Positions 25,645 to 34,445 of a stretch of 64,000 nucleotides of DNA are shown here, in pieces. The notes under the pieces are model-generated. The model saw only the letters and a list, made by a program, of their open reading frames with translations. It made no database searches and was not told where the DNA came from. The DNA comes from HGM12998 sp900756495. Its GTDB lineage: Bacteria > Bacillota > Clostridia > Oscillospirales > Oscillospiraceae. How positions within the stretch are numbered: the first letter of the stretch is position 1; each line of letters opens with the position of its first letter. A program made the position numbers and the translations under genes. Location of the stretch: positions 68,969-132,968 of the forward strand of contig CAUEFI010000008.1 in NCBI GenBank assembly GCA_958477305.1, written 5' to 3'.

Positions 25645-25822
25645 TGCAGTTGGCCGTAGGGGCAAAGCCTCCGCAAATACCCCCTCGCAGAGCCCGGGCA
25701 GAACGGGCTCCGCTTTGCGACAGGTCTCCACACTGCCGCACCGCCGGCCGGCGGGGTGGTCTCCTCCTTTTTTACGGCTCCCCCGCTCCTATGAGAATGG
25801 AGTAGAGGCGGGACGCCTTTTT

Positions 25823-26947
25823 TCAATTAGCCGCGACGACCTCGCCGCGGAAGATGACGGTTCTGAGGGAATAGTCCCCGTTGAGAATGGCCAGGTTGGC
25901 CAGCTTGCCGCTCTCCAGGCTGCCTACCCGGCTGTAGGCTCCGATAGCCCGGGCGGGGTTGACTGCCGCGGCCCGCACGGCCGCGGCCAGCGGAATCCCC
26001 ATGGATACGGCAGTCTGGAGGCAGCCCATCAGGTCGGTCACCGATCCGGCCAGGGTACCGTCGGCCAGAGTGGCGTGGCGGCCCCTGACGGTGACGTCCT
26101 GGCCACCCAGAGTGTACTGCCCGTCCGGCATGCCGGCCGCCCGCATGGAATCCGAGATCAGAATAACCCGCTCCGCCCCGAACATGCGGAAGACGGCGCG
26201 TACTACTGACGGGTGAATGTGGACTCCGTCGCAGATGAGCTCCACCATGCAGCCCGGGGTATCCAAGGCTGCACCTACCACTCCGGGGGCGCGGTGGCTG
26301 AAGGGTGGCATGGCATTGAAGAGATGGGTAACCTGCCGGGCCCCCGCCCGGAAGGCCTTCATCGCCGTGTCGTAGTCCGCCGTGGTGTGGGCCAGGGAGA
26401 CCGTAACCTCCTCCCCCACCGATTCGATAAAGTCGATGGCGCCGGGGAGCTCGGGGGCCACGGACACCAGCTTGACCAGTCCGTTGGAGGCGGCTATCAG
26501 CCGCCGGAGCAGCTCAGCGTCCGGATTGCGCAGCCAATCTCCGTTCTGGGCCCCTTTCTTTTCGTAGGAGAGGAAGGGCCCCTCCAGATTAATGCCGCAG
26601 AGATCAGCCCCGCCGCAGCCCGACTTCCGGTGGGAGGCGGCCGTCTCGCAGATTTTTATCAGCTGGTCCTCCAGAAGGGTCATCCCAGCCGGGCAGATTT
26701 GGGTTACACCCCGGGACAACTCATACTCCGCCATGGCGGCAAGGCCGGCGGCGTCTCCGTCAGAGAAGTCAAACCCCTTGCACCCGTGGAAGTGCAGGTC
26801 GGTAAGGCCGGGAATGACATAACAGCCCGCCGCGTCCAGCACGCTGCCGTCTCCGCTGTCGGGGGCGATCAGCCGCCCGTCGGTACAGAGATCCCGCTCT
26901 ACAAAGCCCTCCTGAAGGTCGTATACCCTACCTCCGGTTATCCGCAT
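25823..26947 (-). CDS. nagA: N-acetylglucosamine-6-phosphate deacetylase
   Basis: 374 residues, amidohydrolase-type TIM barrel. Metal and catalytic residues are seen in PGLTDLHFHGCKGFD (~50), NLEGPFLSYEKKGAQN (~125), SLAHTTADY (~185), HLFNAM (~210) and LISDSMRAAG (~270, catalytic Asp). It releases acetate from GlcNAc-6-P to give GlcN-6-P for NagB. Its start overlaps the end of nagB by 10 bases. Confidence 0.95.
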   Translation of the reverse strand: MRITGGRVYDLQEGFVERDLCTDGRLIAPDSGDGSVLDAAGCYVIPGLTDLHFHGCKGFDFSDGDAAGLAAMAEYELSRGVTQICPAGMTLLEDQLIKICETAASHRKSGCGGADLCGINLEGPFLSYEKKGAQNGDWLRNPDAELLRRLIAASNGLVKLVSVAPELPGAIDFIESVGEEVTVSLAHTTADYDTAMKAFRAGARQVTHLFNAMPPFSHRAPGVVGAALDTPGCMVELICDGVHIHPSVVRAVFRMFGAERVILISDSMRAAGMPDGQYTLGGQDVTVRGRHATLADGTLAGSVTDLMGCLQTAVSMGIPLAAAVRAAAVNPARAIGAYSRVGSLESGKLANLAILNGDYSLRTVIFRGEVVAAN

Positions 26948-27690
26948 ACCTGTACACCTGCCTCCGTCAGCCTGTGAAGGGCCGCCCTGTCCCCCACCAG
27001 GGTCACATCCGGGTGGAGCTGCAGGATAGAGGCCGGCACCTCCTTGGTCACGCGGCCGCAGAATGCCTTCCAGACAATCTCCGCCTTCTCCTCACCGCTG
27101 ACAATAATCAGGATACGGCGGGCCTGCATAATGTTTTTGATGCCCATACTCAGCGCCTGACGGGGAACCTCGTCTATCGAGCTGAAGAAGCGGGCGTTGG
27201 CCTGAATGGTGCTGTCAGTCAGGTGGACCAGATGGGTCTCCAGTCCAAAGTCGTCGCCCGGCTCGTTGAAGGCAATGTGGCCGTTATGCCCCATTCCCAA
27301 CAGCTGGAGATCAATCCCTCCCAGATCCTGGATCAGATGGTTGTACCGGGTGCACTCTCCCTCCAAATCCCTGGCCAAACCGTTGAGCACATGGGTGTTC
27401 TCCGGCTTGATATCAATATGATTAAAGAGGTTATCCTGCATAAAATAGCGGTAACTCTGCTCGTGGTGGGGAGAGAGTCCCACATATTCATCCAGATTGA
27501 CGCTGCGGGTCTCTGCAAAGCTCAGATCCCCCTTGCGGAACCAGTCGGAGAGCTGCCTGTAGGCCCCCACGGGGGTACCCCCGGTGGCCAGTCCCAGCAC
27601 ACAGTCGGGCTTGTAGATGACCTGTGCAGAGATGATGTTGGCTGCACGGCGGCTCATAGCCTCGTAGCTTTCGGCCTGATAGATTCTCAT
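26938..27690 (-). CDS. nagB: Glucosamine-6-phosphate deaminase
   Basis: 250 residues. Conserved segments: LGLATGGTPVGAYRQL (substrate loop), NLDEYVGL with the catalytic Asp, LLGMGHNGHIAFNEPG and the allosteric-type C-terminal region. It converts GlcN-6-P to fructose-6-P and ammonia. Start at ATG 27690, ten bases from AGGAGG; the frame is open for 14 codons upstream into the gap before nanA. Overlaps nagA by 10 bases. Confidence 0.96.
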   Translation of the reverse strand: MRIYQAESYEAMSRRAANIISAQVIYKPDCVLGLATGGTPVGAYRQLSDWFRKGDLSFAETRSVNLDEYVGLSPHHEQSYRYFMQDNLFNHIDIKPENTHVLNGLARDLEGECTRYNHLIQDLGGIDLQLLGMGHNGHIAFNEPGDDFGLETHLVHLTDSTIQANARFFSSIDEVPRQALSMGIKNIMQARRILIIVSGEEKAEIVWKAFCGRVTKEVPASILQLHPDVTLVGDRAALHRLTEAGVQVCG

Positions 27691-27703
27691 AGAGTTTCGC
27701 CTC

Positions 27704-28609
27704 CTAGCAGTACTTGGCAATGGCCGCGTCAATCATGGCGGCGCTCTTGTCCACCACGGCGGCATCGCTCTCAATCAGGCCGGGCAAGGGTTTGCGGACT
27801 CCTCCGCACTCCACGCCGGTCTTCTTCAGGATGGCCTTCATCACGGCGTAGAGGTTGCCGTGGGCGGCGCACATGGCATAGATGATCCGGCAGATCTCGT
27901 TCTGGACCTCCCGTGCCTTCTCCACCTCTCCCCCTAGGAAAAGGCTGCGGGCCCGCAGAAAGAGCTCGGGCATGACGGCGTAGGTACCGCCGATGCCTCC
28001 GATGGCGCCCATGGCCAGGCCGGAGATAAACTGCTCATCGGGACCGTTGAATACGATAAGCCCCTCGTCCCGCCACATCTGAATATCCTGGGTGGGCATG
28101 GAGGAGTTCTTCACGCCGACAACCCGGGGGTTCTTCTTCATCTCCCGCAGCAGGGAGGGCGTGAGGGCCACGCCCGCCAACTGTGGGATGTTGTAAATGA
28201 TAAAGTCGGTATTGGGCGCGGCGGAGGAGATATCGTTCCAATACTGGGCAATGCCGTGCTCAGGCAGATGGAAGTAGATGGGCGGAATGGAGGCGATGGC
28301 GTCCACCCCCAGCTTTTCGGCGTGGGCGGCCAGCTGCATGCTGTCCTCCGTGTTGTTACAGGCTACATGGGCGATAATGGTCACCTTTCCCCTGGCCTCG
28401 ACCATCACATTCTCCAAGACCAGCTCCCGCTCAGCCCGGTGCTGGTAGATGCACTCGCCGGAGGACCCCCCCACATAGAGGCCGGTAACCCCCTTGCCGA
28501 TGAGATACCGGGTCAGCGCCCGCACCCGTTCGGGAGATATGGCCCCCTCCTCGTCATAGCAGGCGTAAAAGGCGGGAATCACCCCGCTGTACTTTTGAAA
28601 TTCAGGCAT
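27704..28609 (-). CDS. nanA: N-acetylneuraminate lyase (DapA/NanA family)
   Basis: 301 residues. GGSSGE (47-52), Tyr139 in YNIP and the Schiff-base Lys167 in VGVKNSS are the NanA/DapA catalytic elements. The NAL-type reading GIGGTYAVMPELF and linkage with nagA-nagB, an AGE epimerase and a sugar ABC transporter favour cleavage of N-acetylneuraminate to ManNAc and pyruvate over dihydrodipicolinate synthesis. Ribosome site GGAG before the ATG, 13 bases from nagB. Confidence 0.9.
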   Translation of the reverse strand: MPEFQKYSGVIPAFYACYDEEGAISPERVRALTRYLIGKGVTGLYVGGSSGECIYQHRAERELVLENVMVEARGKVTIIAHVACNNTEDSMQLAAHAEKLGVDAIASIPPIYFHLPEHGIAQYWNDISSAAPNTDFIIYNIPQLAGVALTPSLLREMKKNPRVVGVKNSSMPTQDIQMWRDEGLIVFNGPDEQFISGLAMGAIGGIGGTYAVMPELFLRARSLFLGGEVEKAREVQNEICRIIYAMCAAHGNLYAVMKAILKKTGVECGGVRKPLPGLIESDAAVVDKSAAMIDAAIAKYC

Positions 28610-28652
28610 TGGTCATTACTCCATTTTTATAAATTGTCGTGCATACGCGCGC

Positions 28653-29486
28653 TTATCCCTTGACGGCGCCCATGGTGATGCCCTGGGTAAAGTACTTCTG
28701 GAAGGCCAGGAAGACTACAATGATGGGAACGGCCGCCAGAGCCGCGCCAGCCATGATGAGGCCGAAGTCGCTGGACATCTCACCCTGTAGGGTGGCGATA
28801 CCGAGCGAGATGGTCAGATTGGTGCGCTCGAGCAGCATAATGAGCTGGAGGAAGTAGTCGTTCCAGGAGTTGACAAAGGTGAAGATGGCCAGCGCGCCGA
28901 TACCGGGCTTAATCATGGGGAACACGATACTGAAGAAGGTCCTCAGCTCCCCGGCGCCGTCCACCCGGGCCGCCTCCAGCATCTCAGTGGGGATGGTCTC
29001 GGAAAACTGCTTCATCAAAAAGACGCCGAAGGGCCAGCCTACGGTGGGCAGGATTACGGCCAGCAGAGTGTCATGGAGCCCCAGGAAGCTCATCTCGCGC
29101 AGCAGCGGGATAACGATAACCTGCTTGGGAAGCGCCATGGCACACACCAGGAGGGTAAAGAGGATCTTCCGCCCGTAGAAGCGCTTCTTGGCCAGCGCAT
29201 AACCGGCCAGGGCGGCAGTGATACAGGTGAGGATCATGGCGCACAGCGCCATGATGACGGTGTTGAGCAGCCAGCGCAGGGCGGGCTGCTTGAACAGCCG
29301 CACATAGTTGTCAATGGTGGGGTTCAACGGAAACCACTGGGGCGTCTGCGCGTTGATGGCAATGGCGTCCTTAAAAGACCCCGTAATAATCCAGTAGAGG
29401 GGGAAAATGAAAAAGATGGCCAGCAGAATGAGCACCACAATGGCAAAGGCCATGTAGCCCTTGGAACGTCCGATTTCTCGATTCAC
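28653..29486 (-). CDS. Carbohydrate ABC transporter permease (MalG type)
   Basis: 277 residues, six hydrophobic segments. The cytoplasmic coupling loop EAARVDGAGELRTFFSIVFP (~190-210) is the EAA motif of CUT1 permeases, and AALAAVPIIVVFLAFQKYFTQGITMGAVKG is the usual C-terminus. It forms the inner-membrane channel with the permease upstream. In the amino-sugar locus, the likely cargo is sialic acid or an amino sugar. Confidence 0.93.
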   Translation of the reverse strand: MNREIGRSKGYMAFAIVVLILLAIFFIFPLYWIITGSFKDAIAINAQTPQWFPLNPTIDNYVRLFKQPALRWLLNTVIMALCAMILTCITAALAGYALAKKRFYGRKILFTLLVCAMALPKQVIVIPLLREMSFLGLHDTLLAVILPTVGWPFGVFLMKQFSETIPTEMLEAARVDGAGELRTFFSIVFPMIKPGIGALAIFTFVNSWNDYFLQLIMLLERTNLTISLGIATLQGEMSSDFGLIMAGAALAAVPIIVVFLAFQKYFTQGITMGAVKG

Positions 29487-29498
29487 AGTCCCACCCCC

Positions 29499-30401
29499 TT
29501 ATTCATTGTCTGTCTTGGCAAACTTGAACTGGAGCGCCGAGAAAATGGCGATGATGATGGCCAGCACGACGCCCATGGCGTTGCCATAACCAAAATCGCC
29601 CAGCTTGTATGCCTGATAGTAGATATAATACATGATGGTGTCGGTTGCGTGGTTGGGTCCACCCGAGGTCAGCAGCTGAATCAGGGCGAAGCACTGGAAG
29701 GAGTTGATGGTGGTAATAACCAGGATATACAGGGTGGTGGGCATCATCTGGGGCCACTTGATCTTCCAGAACACTTGCAGCCTAGTGGCGCCGTCCACCT
29801 GGGCCGCCTCCACCAGGGAGTGGTCCACATTGCCCAGCGCAGCCACGTACAGCACGATGGGCTGGCCGATAGAGGTGGTAAACAGAATCATGATGATGCA
29901 CAGCAGGGCGGTCTTGGAGTTTCCCAGCCAGTCGTAGCCCTGGGTGCCGAAAATACTGTTGAGCAGACCCGTGAAGGGGTTGAACATCCACTTCCAGACC
30001 ACGGAAACTGCCACCGACCCGGTAACCACCGGCAGATAAAAGACGCAGCGGAAGAAGGAGCGGGACACAGCCTTCATAGGATTAATGGCCGAAGCCACCC
30101 ACAGGGAGAAAGCCGTGACGCAGGGCACCGACACCACCACGATAATGACCGTATTCAAAAAGGCCTTCCAGAACACGGGGTCCTGGGTAAACATGCGTAT
30201 ATAGTTGTCCAGTCCGTTTAACTTGAAGTCTCCCAGGGTATAGCTGAAAAAGCTGGAGAACAGGCAGATGAACATGGGGATGACGACAAACCCCACAAAG
30301 AACACCAGGCTGGGCAGCAGGAACAGGTACGCTGAGGTCGTCTCCCGCCGGACCAGTGCCCGGCTCATGCCGGAGAACTCAGATTGCTTTGTCTTCGCCA
30401 A
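29499..30401 (-). CDS. Carbohydrate ABC transporter permease (MalF/UgpA type)
   Basis: 300 residues, six hydrophobic segments; EAA loop VEAAQVDGATRLQVFWKIKWP near residue 210. TTG start at 30401 is supported by GGGGAG four bases upstream; the next ATG (30368) lacks a ribosome site. The gene follows a terminator-like hairpin after the binding-protein gene, the common arrangement that keeps binding-protein mRNA more abundant than permease mRNA. Confidence 0.93.
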   Translation of the reverse strand: MAKTKQSEFSGMSRALVRRETTSAYLFLLPSLVFFVGFVVIPMFICLFSSFFSYTLGDFKLNGLDNYIRMFTQDPVFWKAFLNTVIIVVVSVPCVTAFSLWVASAINPMKAVSRSFFRCVFYLPVVTGSVAVSVVWKWMFNPFTGLLNSIFGTQGYDWLGNSKTALLCIIMILFTTSIGQPIVLYVAALGNVDHSLVEAAQVDGATRLQVFWKIKWPQMMPTTLYILVITTINSFQCFALIQLLTSGGPNHATDTIMYYIYYQAYKLGDFGYGNAMGVVLAIIIAIFSALQFKFAKTDNE

Positions 30402-30480
30402 AGGACTCCCCTCTTTTCGTTGACTTGCTCTTGTTGTTTGCCAAAAGGCGGTCAGATATGTAGTTTACCCGATATGTCCA

Positions 30481-30537
30481 AAAAAACAGAGGCGCGCCCA
30501 CCCCCTTTTCAGGAAGCGGGCGCACCTTTCCATCACT
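30481..30537 (-). terminator. Intra-operon partial terminator between binding protein and permeases
   Basis: GGTGCGCCC pairs with the later GGGCGCGCC over a 17-base loop and is followed by TCTGTTTTTTT on the minus strand. No promoter for the permeases is evident after it, so read-through is expected. Confidence 0.65.
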
Positions 30538-30560
30538 TGTCAGGAGATGTCGCGCGCGGA

Positions 30561-31937
30561 TTATCCAATCGCGGCATTGGCGGTGGAGACAAACTCGTCG
30601 GCAGCCTTCTGCACATCCGTGCCGGCAAAAATCTGCTGGAGCATGTTCCACCAAGCGGTACGCTGCTCAGTCCAGCCGCCGATGACGTTGTAGTAGTCGC
30701 CCAGGTAGGGCATCAGGCTGGCGAACTCGCTCATGTCCTGCTCCTTGTCGGTGCCGGCATACACGTCGCCCTGGGACTCGCGCACAGGGAAGAAGCCGGT
30801 GGCCTGGACGCTGGCGGGACCCTGGGTCTCGTCGTCGCACATAAACTTGATAAAGGTCTTGGCCGCCTCGATCCGGGCAGCATCGCCGTTGTCAAAAATG
30901 CCGAAGCCCCAGATACCGCCGCACAGCTCAGGAACGCCGTCGTCAGAGGGGAAGGCCAGCGCATAGGGAGTGAAGGTGACCTGGCTGGCATACTGAGCCT
31001 TGTTGGAGGCGTTCCAGCAGAAGGTCATGGCGGCGGTACCGTTGGCAAACGCCTGCAGCTCTTCGGTGGCCTGGAAGCTGGCACTGGAGCTCAGGTTGCC
31101 GGCGGCCACCTGATCCACCAGGAGCTGGAGGCCCTGGACATTCTCAGCGCTGTTGACAGTGTACTCGGTATGGTCCGCGTTGGTATAGGCGCCGGAGTAC
31201 AGGTTGGTCACAAGCGCGCGGGTGCCCTGGTCGCCGCCCTGGCCGCCGCAGTAGACAATACCGGGGGTGCTGACGGCGCCGGAGTTCTTCACAGCCTCAA
31301 TGGCCTTGAGGAAATTCTCCGTCGTCCAGGTGCGGTTCTCCAGATCAATGTACTGGAGGGCGTCTGCCTGCTCAAATACCTCGTAGTTGATGGCCATGCA
31401 GTGGGTGGTCATGCACAGAGGGTACTCATAGTAGGCCCCGTCGGGGCTCTTGCAGGCGTTGACCACAGCTTCGCTCACAGCGGCAATGTCGGCGGTGGTG
31501 GCTTCGTCCCACAGGTCGCTCAGATCCACCATCTTGCCGGCGGCGCCCCAGTTGGAAACCAGGCGCTCGGGGCCCTCCATAATGATATCGGGAGTAGTAC
31601 CGCCGTTGATGGCGGACATAACGCGGTCGTCACCATTGGTATAGTCCAGATACTGGACATTTACCGTAATATCGGGATAGACTGCGTTAAAGTTGGCAAT
31701 CATATCGTCGACAGTGGGATTCTGGCCGCCCCAAGAGCCGATGGGGTAGGTCCACAGCGTAATGGCAACGGGTTCCCCGCTGGTCTCGCCGCCGGGAGCT
31801 TGAGACTCGTTCTGCGCGGGCTGAGAGGCGGGCGGATTGCTGGCGCCGGTGCCGCCTTCGCCCCCATTGCCGCACGCAGCCAGGGCAAGAATCATACACA
31901 GTGCCAGTGCAAGGGCAAGAGTTCTTTTCAGGTTCAT
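30561..31937 (-). CDS. Extracellular sugar-binding lipoprotein of an ABC transporter
   Basis: 458 residues. A lipoprotein signal peptide ends in Leu-Ala-Ala-Cys22, followed by a Gly/Glu/Ser/Pro-rich linker to about residue 50. The rest fits the family-1 solute-binding fold (VAITLWTYPIGSWGG..., GTAAMTFCWNAS, and the FIKFMCDDETQG C-lobe segment). It should capture the imported amino sugar at the membrane surface. Preceded by AAGGAGGG and by a near-consensus promoter. First gene of the transport-catabolism operon down to nagA. Confidence 0.93.
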   Translation of the reverse strand: MNLKRTLALALALCMILALAACGNGGEGGTGASNPPASQPAQNESQAPGGETSGEPVAITLWTYPIGSWGGQNPTVDDMIANFNAVYPDITVNVQYLDYTNGDDRVMSAINGGTTPDIIMEGPERLVSNWGAAGKMVDLSDLWDEATTADIAAVSEAVVNACKSPDGAYYEYPLCMTTHCMAINYEVFEQADALQYIDLENRTWTTENFLKAIEAVKNSGAVSTPGIVYCGGQGGDQGTRALVTNLYSGAYTNADHTEYTVNSAENVQGLQLLVDQVAAGNLSSSASFQATEELQAFANGTAAMTFCWNASNKAQYASQVTFTPYALAFPSDDGVPELCGGIWGFGIFDNGDAARIEAAKTFIKFMCDDETQGPASVQATGFFPVRESQGDVYAGTDKEQDMSEFASLMPYLGDYYNVIGGWTEQRTAWWNMLQQIFAGTDVQKAADEFVSTANAAIG

Positions 31938-31997
31938 GCAAGTACCCTCCTTGTTTTCGATGAATTTTTCGGCTTTTAAACGCCGGATTCTGTCCAG

Positions 31998-32026
31998 ATT
32001 GTATAATTGCTTTTCCCATTTGTCAA
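31998..32026 (-). promoter_or_regulatory. Predicted promoter of the sugar transport operon
   Basis: TTGACA, 17 bases, TACAAT on the minus strand, with a long A/T-rich stretch upstream (about 32030-32090) that could act as an UP element or hold the RpiR operator. Confidence 0.8.
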
Positions 32027-32110
32027 TACAATTTCGAAAAAAATTTTAAATTCGTAAATTTAGTGCAAATTTTTTTCATTTTTCGTGGGAACCGCCCTGT
32101 CACAAGGCGT

Positions 32111-32146
32111 AAAACCCCCGCAAACGTATCCTTTGCGGGGGCTTTT
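32111..32146 (-). terminator. Terminator after the RpiR regulator
   Basis: CCCCCGCAAA/TTTGCGGGGG stem flanked by A and T runs, so it may work both ways. It lies just beyond the RpiR stop and before the transporter promoter. Confidence 0.85.
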
Positions 32147-32149
32147 CAA

Positions 32150-33004
32150 TCAGAGATGTTTGTCGGAGAGCACGTCGGCTACCTGCTCCCGGTGATTTTT
32201 GCAGCCCTCGATATCCCGGCGGCAAATCTCACTGAACAGGACGTCGAGAAGAAAGAGCTGTGCGATGCGGGCGGCAATGGAGCCCAGCTGAAGGGGCCCC
32301 TCCCGGGAGCCGCACTGGAGAACCACGTCGGCGTGGATACCTCCGGGAGACTTGGGGAAGCGGGTAATCAGGATAGACTTAGCCCCCCGCTCCCGGACAA
32401 TTTTCAGCAAGTCCACCAGATCCTTGGTGGATCCCGAGTAAGAGAAAAGCATCACCACATCCCGCTCGTTGAGCTGGGCTGCCGACATGGCCTGGAGATG
32501 GGAGTCCCACACCGCGTAAAAATTAGGCAGAGCGGTGGAAAAGAGGTGTGCGGCCTCCTGGGCCAAAATCATAGACCCCCCCTGCCCCATGCACAGAACC
32601 CTGCCCGCCTGCTGGAGCAGATCGGCGGCCTCAGATATCTTATCGGGGCGGATGAGGCTCAGCGTCTGCGCAGCGGCGTCGATATCGGCGGCAAACACCT
32701 TTTGGCACATATTGGGGATGGTGTCGTCGGGCAGCACTTCGCCTGTCAGAGGGTTGCTGGCGCTGTGGCTGGCGGTGGAGTTGGCCACAGCCAGCTTGAA
32801 GGCGTTGTAGCCCTTATAGTCCAGCCGTCTGCAGAAGCGGGAGATGGTGGCCTCAGCTACACCGCACTCCTCGGCCAGCTCCGAGATAGACATGAATTGG
32901 GTCTTCTGCTGATGCATGACCACATAGTCTGCCACTTTCTTCTCCGACGTAGTCAGCTGGTAATACTCGTTGTTGATTTTGGCGAATACGTTTCCGTAGG
33001 GCAT
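32150..33004 (-). CDS. RpiR/MurR-family regulator with SIS domain
   Basis: 284 residues. N-terminal helix-turn-helix region (SISELAEECGVAEATISRFCRRLDYKGYNAFK cut across residues ~48-80) and a C-terminal SIS sugar-phosphate-binding domain (~115-245; VLCMGQGGSMILAQEA, VMLFSYSGSTKDLVDLL). Relatives such as NanR respond to ManNAc-6-P or GlcN-6-P. Start at ATG 33004, seven bases from AGGAG. It follows the AGE epimerase and probably controls the divergent-looking transporter and kinase promoters. Confidence 0.92.
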   Translation of the reverse strand: MPYGNVFAKINNEYYQLTTSEKKVADYVVMHQQKTQFMSISELAEECGVAEATISRFCRRLDYKGYNAFKLAVANSTASHSASNPLTGEVLPDDTIPNMCQKVFAADIDAAAQTLSLIRPDKISEAADLLQQAGRVLCMGQGGSMILAQEAAHLFSTALPNFYAVWDSHLQAMSAAQLNERDVVMLFSYSGSTKDLVDLLKIVRERGAKSILITRFPKSPGGIHADVVLQCGSREGPLQLGSIAARIAQLFLLDVLFSEICRRDIEGCKNHREQVADVLSDKHL

Positions 33005-33041
33005 AGCGGCACTCCTTTCCCATGCGGACGAATCCACAGTT

Positions 33042-34247
33042 TTATCGGGCCAGAATTTCTCCCAACATCTGATCGACCATAATCAGCATCCGGGGCAGGT
33101 GGAAGGGGCCCTTGAAGGTACTCCCCTTGGTGGGGGGCTCGGTGGGCAGTCCGTCCCGCCTCAGATAGCCGTACCACTCGCCGTACTCGGGATCGGCAAA
33201 GTGGGCCTTGCAGTAGTCCAGTGTCTTTTCAAACCAGTCCAGATAGGCCTCCCTGCCGGTATCGCGGTAGGCCATCATGGAGGCGATGAGGATCTCGTCG
33301 TGAGGCCACCAGAGCTTCATATCGTGCTCATAGGCCTCGGTGGGTTTGCCCAGACAGTCGATGAAATAGAGCAGTCCGCCATACTTCCTGTCCCAGCCCG
33401 CCTCAATGGCAAAGTTGAACACATCCTCCGCCTTTTGATGGAGCTCCGCATCCCCCCGGTGGTTGGCCTCCTCCATCACAAACCAGGAGCACTCGATGTC
33501 GTGGCCGGGATTGACCACACGTCCGGCGGTATAGTCGAGCTCCGGCGTGCCGTCCATGGCCACCGATTCCAGGGTGCACTTCATTTCCGGCTTATGGTGG
33601 TAGCGGAAGATGGCATCGGTGCAGGCGGCGGAACGGCTGTCGTAGAGCTCGGCGCGCTCAGGATCCACCCGGCGCATCACGCCGGTGATGTTCAGATAGA
33701 TCATGGGGTCGGCCAACGCACGGCCGGTGCGGGTCTCCGGAATCGTCTTGGGCCCCAGTCCGGCCGGATCCTTGATCAGGCCGTTGTTGAGCTGGTAGAT
33801 GAGCTCATAGGCCTCCCGCGCCCGCTCCAGGCACGCCCTGTCCCCAGTCACGCCATAGTACTCGGCGTTGGCGATGGCATAGAAGCCCTCAGAGAAGCAG
33901 TAGCGGCGCTGGCGCAGGGGCTTTCCGTCCGCAGTGACGGTGAAATACATGCGCCTGCCCGCATCACGGTTGATGCAGTGCTTCTCCATAAAGTCCAGGC
34001 AGCTCTTACTGGCGGCAAGCCACTCGTCCCTGACTCCATACACATGGCACAGATAGGCGAAGGTCCAGGCGCAGCGCCCCTGCATCCATACGCTCTTATC
34101 GGTGGAGTAGATCTCGCCCTTGCGATCCAGGCAGGTGTACACGCCGCCGTGCTCGCGGTCCATGCCGTGCTCCAGCCAGAAAGCGACGCAGCGCTTAAGC
34201 TCCTCCTGAATCCAGTCTCGATGGCTCTGCAGTCTCGCAGTATCCAT
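33042..34247 (-). CDS. N-acylglucosamine 2-epimerase (AGE family)
   Basis: 401 residues, (alpha/alpha)6 barrel. Typical segments: WLEHGMDREHGGVYTCLDRKG, MQGRCAWTFA, NPGHDIECSW and LWWPHDE, with the two catalytic histidines expected at HDIECSWF and WWPHDE. AGE enzymes convert ManNAc to GlcNAc without phosphorylation. With NanA and NagA-NagB here, this suggests the route sialic acid to ManNAc to GlcNAc to GlcNAc-6-P, instead of NanK-NanE. Ribosome site AAAGGTGG. Confidence 0.93.
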   Translation of the reverse strand: MDTARLQSHRDWIQEELKRCVAFWLEHGMDREHGGVYTCLDRKGEIYSTDKSVWMQGRCAWTFAYLCHVYGVRDEWLAASKSCLDFMEKHCINRDAGRRMYFTVTADGKPLRQRRYCFSEGFYAIANAEYYGVTGDRACLERAREAYELIYQLNNGLIKDPAGLGPKTIPETRTGRALADPMIYLNITGVMRRVDPERAELYDSRSAACTDAIFRYHHKPEMKCTLESVAMDGTPELDYTAGRVVNPGHDIECSWFVMEEANHRGDAELHQKAEDVFNFAIEAGWDRKYGGLLYFIDCLGKPTEAYEHDMKLWWPHDEILIASMMAYRDTGREAYLDWFEKTLDYCKAHFADPEYGEWYGYLRRDGLPTEPPTKGSTFKGPFHLPRMLIMVDQMLGEILAR

Positions 34248-34305
34248 AAATGGGTTCCACCTTTCTTTCCTTCAGGGTGCGGCAGGGCACCCCTGATTTG
34301 CCTCC

Positions 34306-34335
34306 ATCATACCTGCCTGACCCCGTCATCGTCAA
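34306..34335 (-). promoter_or_regulatory. Predicted promoter of the AGE-rpiR unit
   Basis: TTGACG, 18 bases, TATGAT on the minus strand, about 60 bases before the epimerase start. Confidence 0.6.
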
Positions 34336-34375
34336 GGGGAAAAAGAAAATTATTTTCATTTTTCAGAAATTTTGC

Positions 34376-34403
34376 TTGACAGATTTCAAAAAACTGATAG
34401 GCT
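34376..34403 (+). promoter_or_regulatory. Possible promoter of the ROK-like kinase
   Basis: TTGACA with TAGGCT 16 bases later on the plus strand. A/T tracts precede it (34340-34370), similar to those upstream of the transporter promoter, and may hold a shared regulator site. Confidence 0.4.
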
Positions 34404-34445
34404 GTAACTGAAACAGGAAAACAATTGTAAAAAGGAGTGCATTTT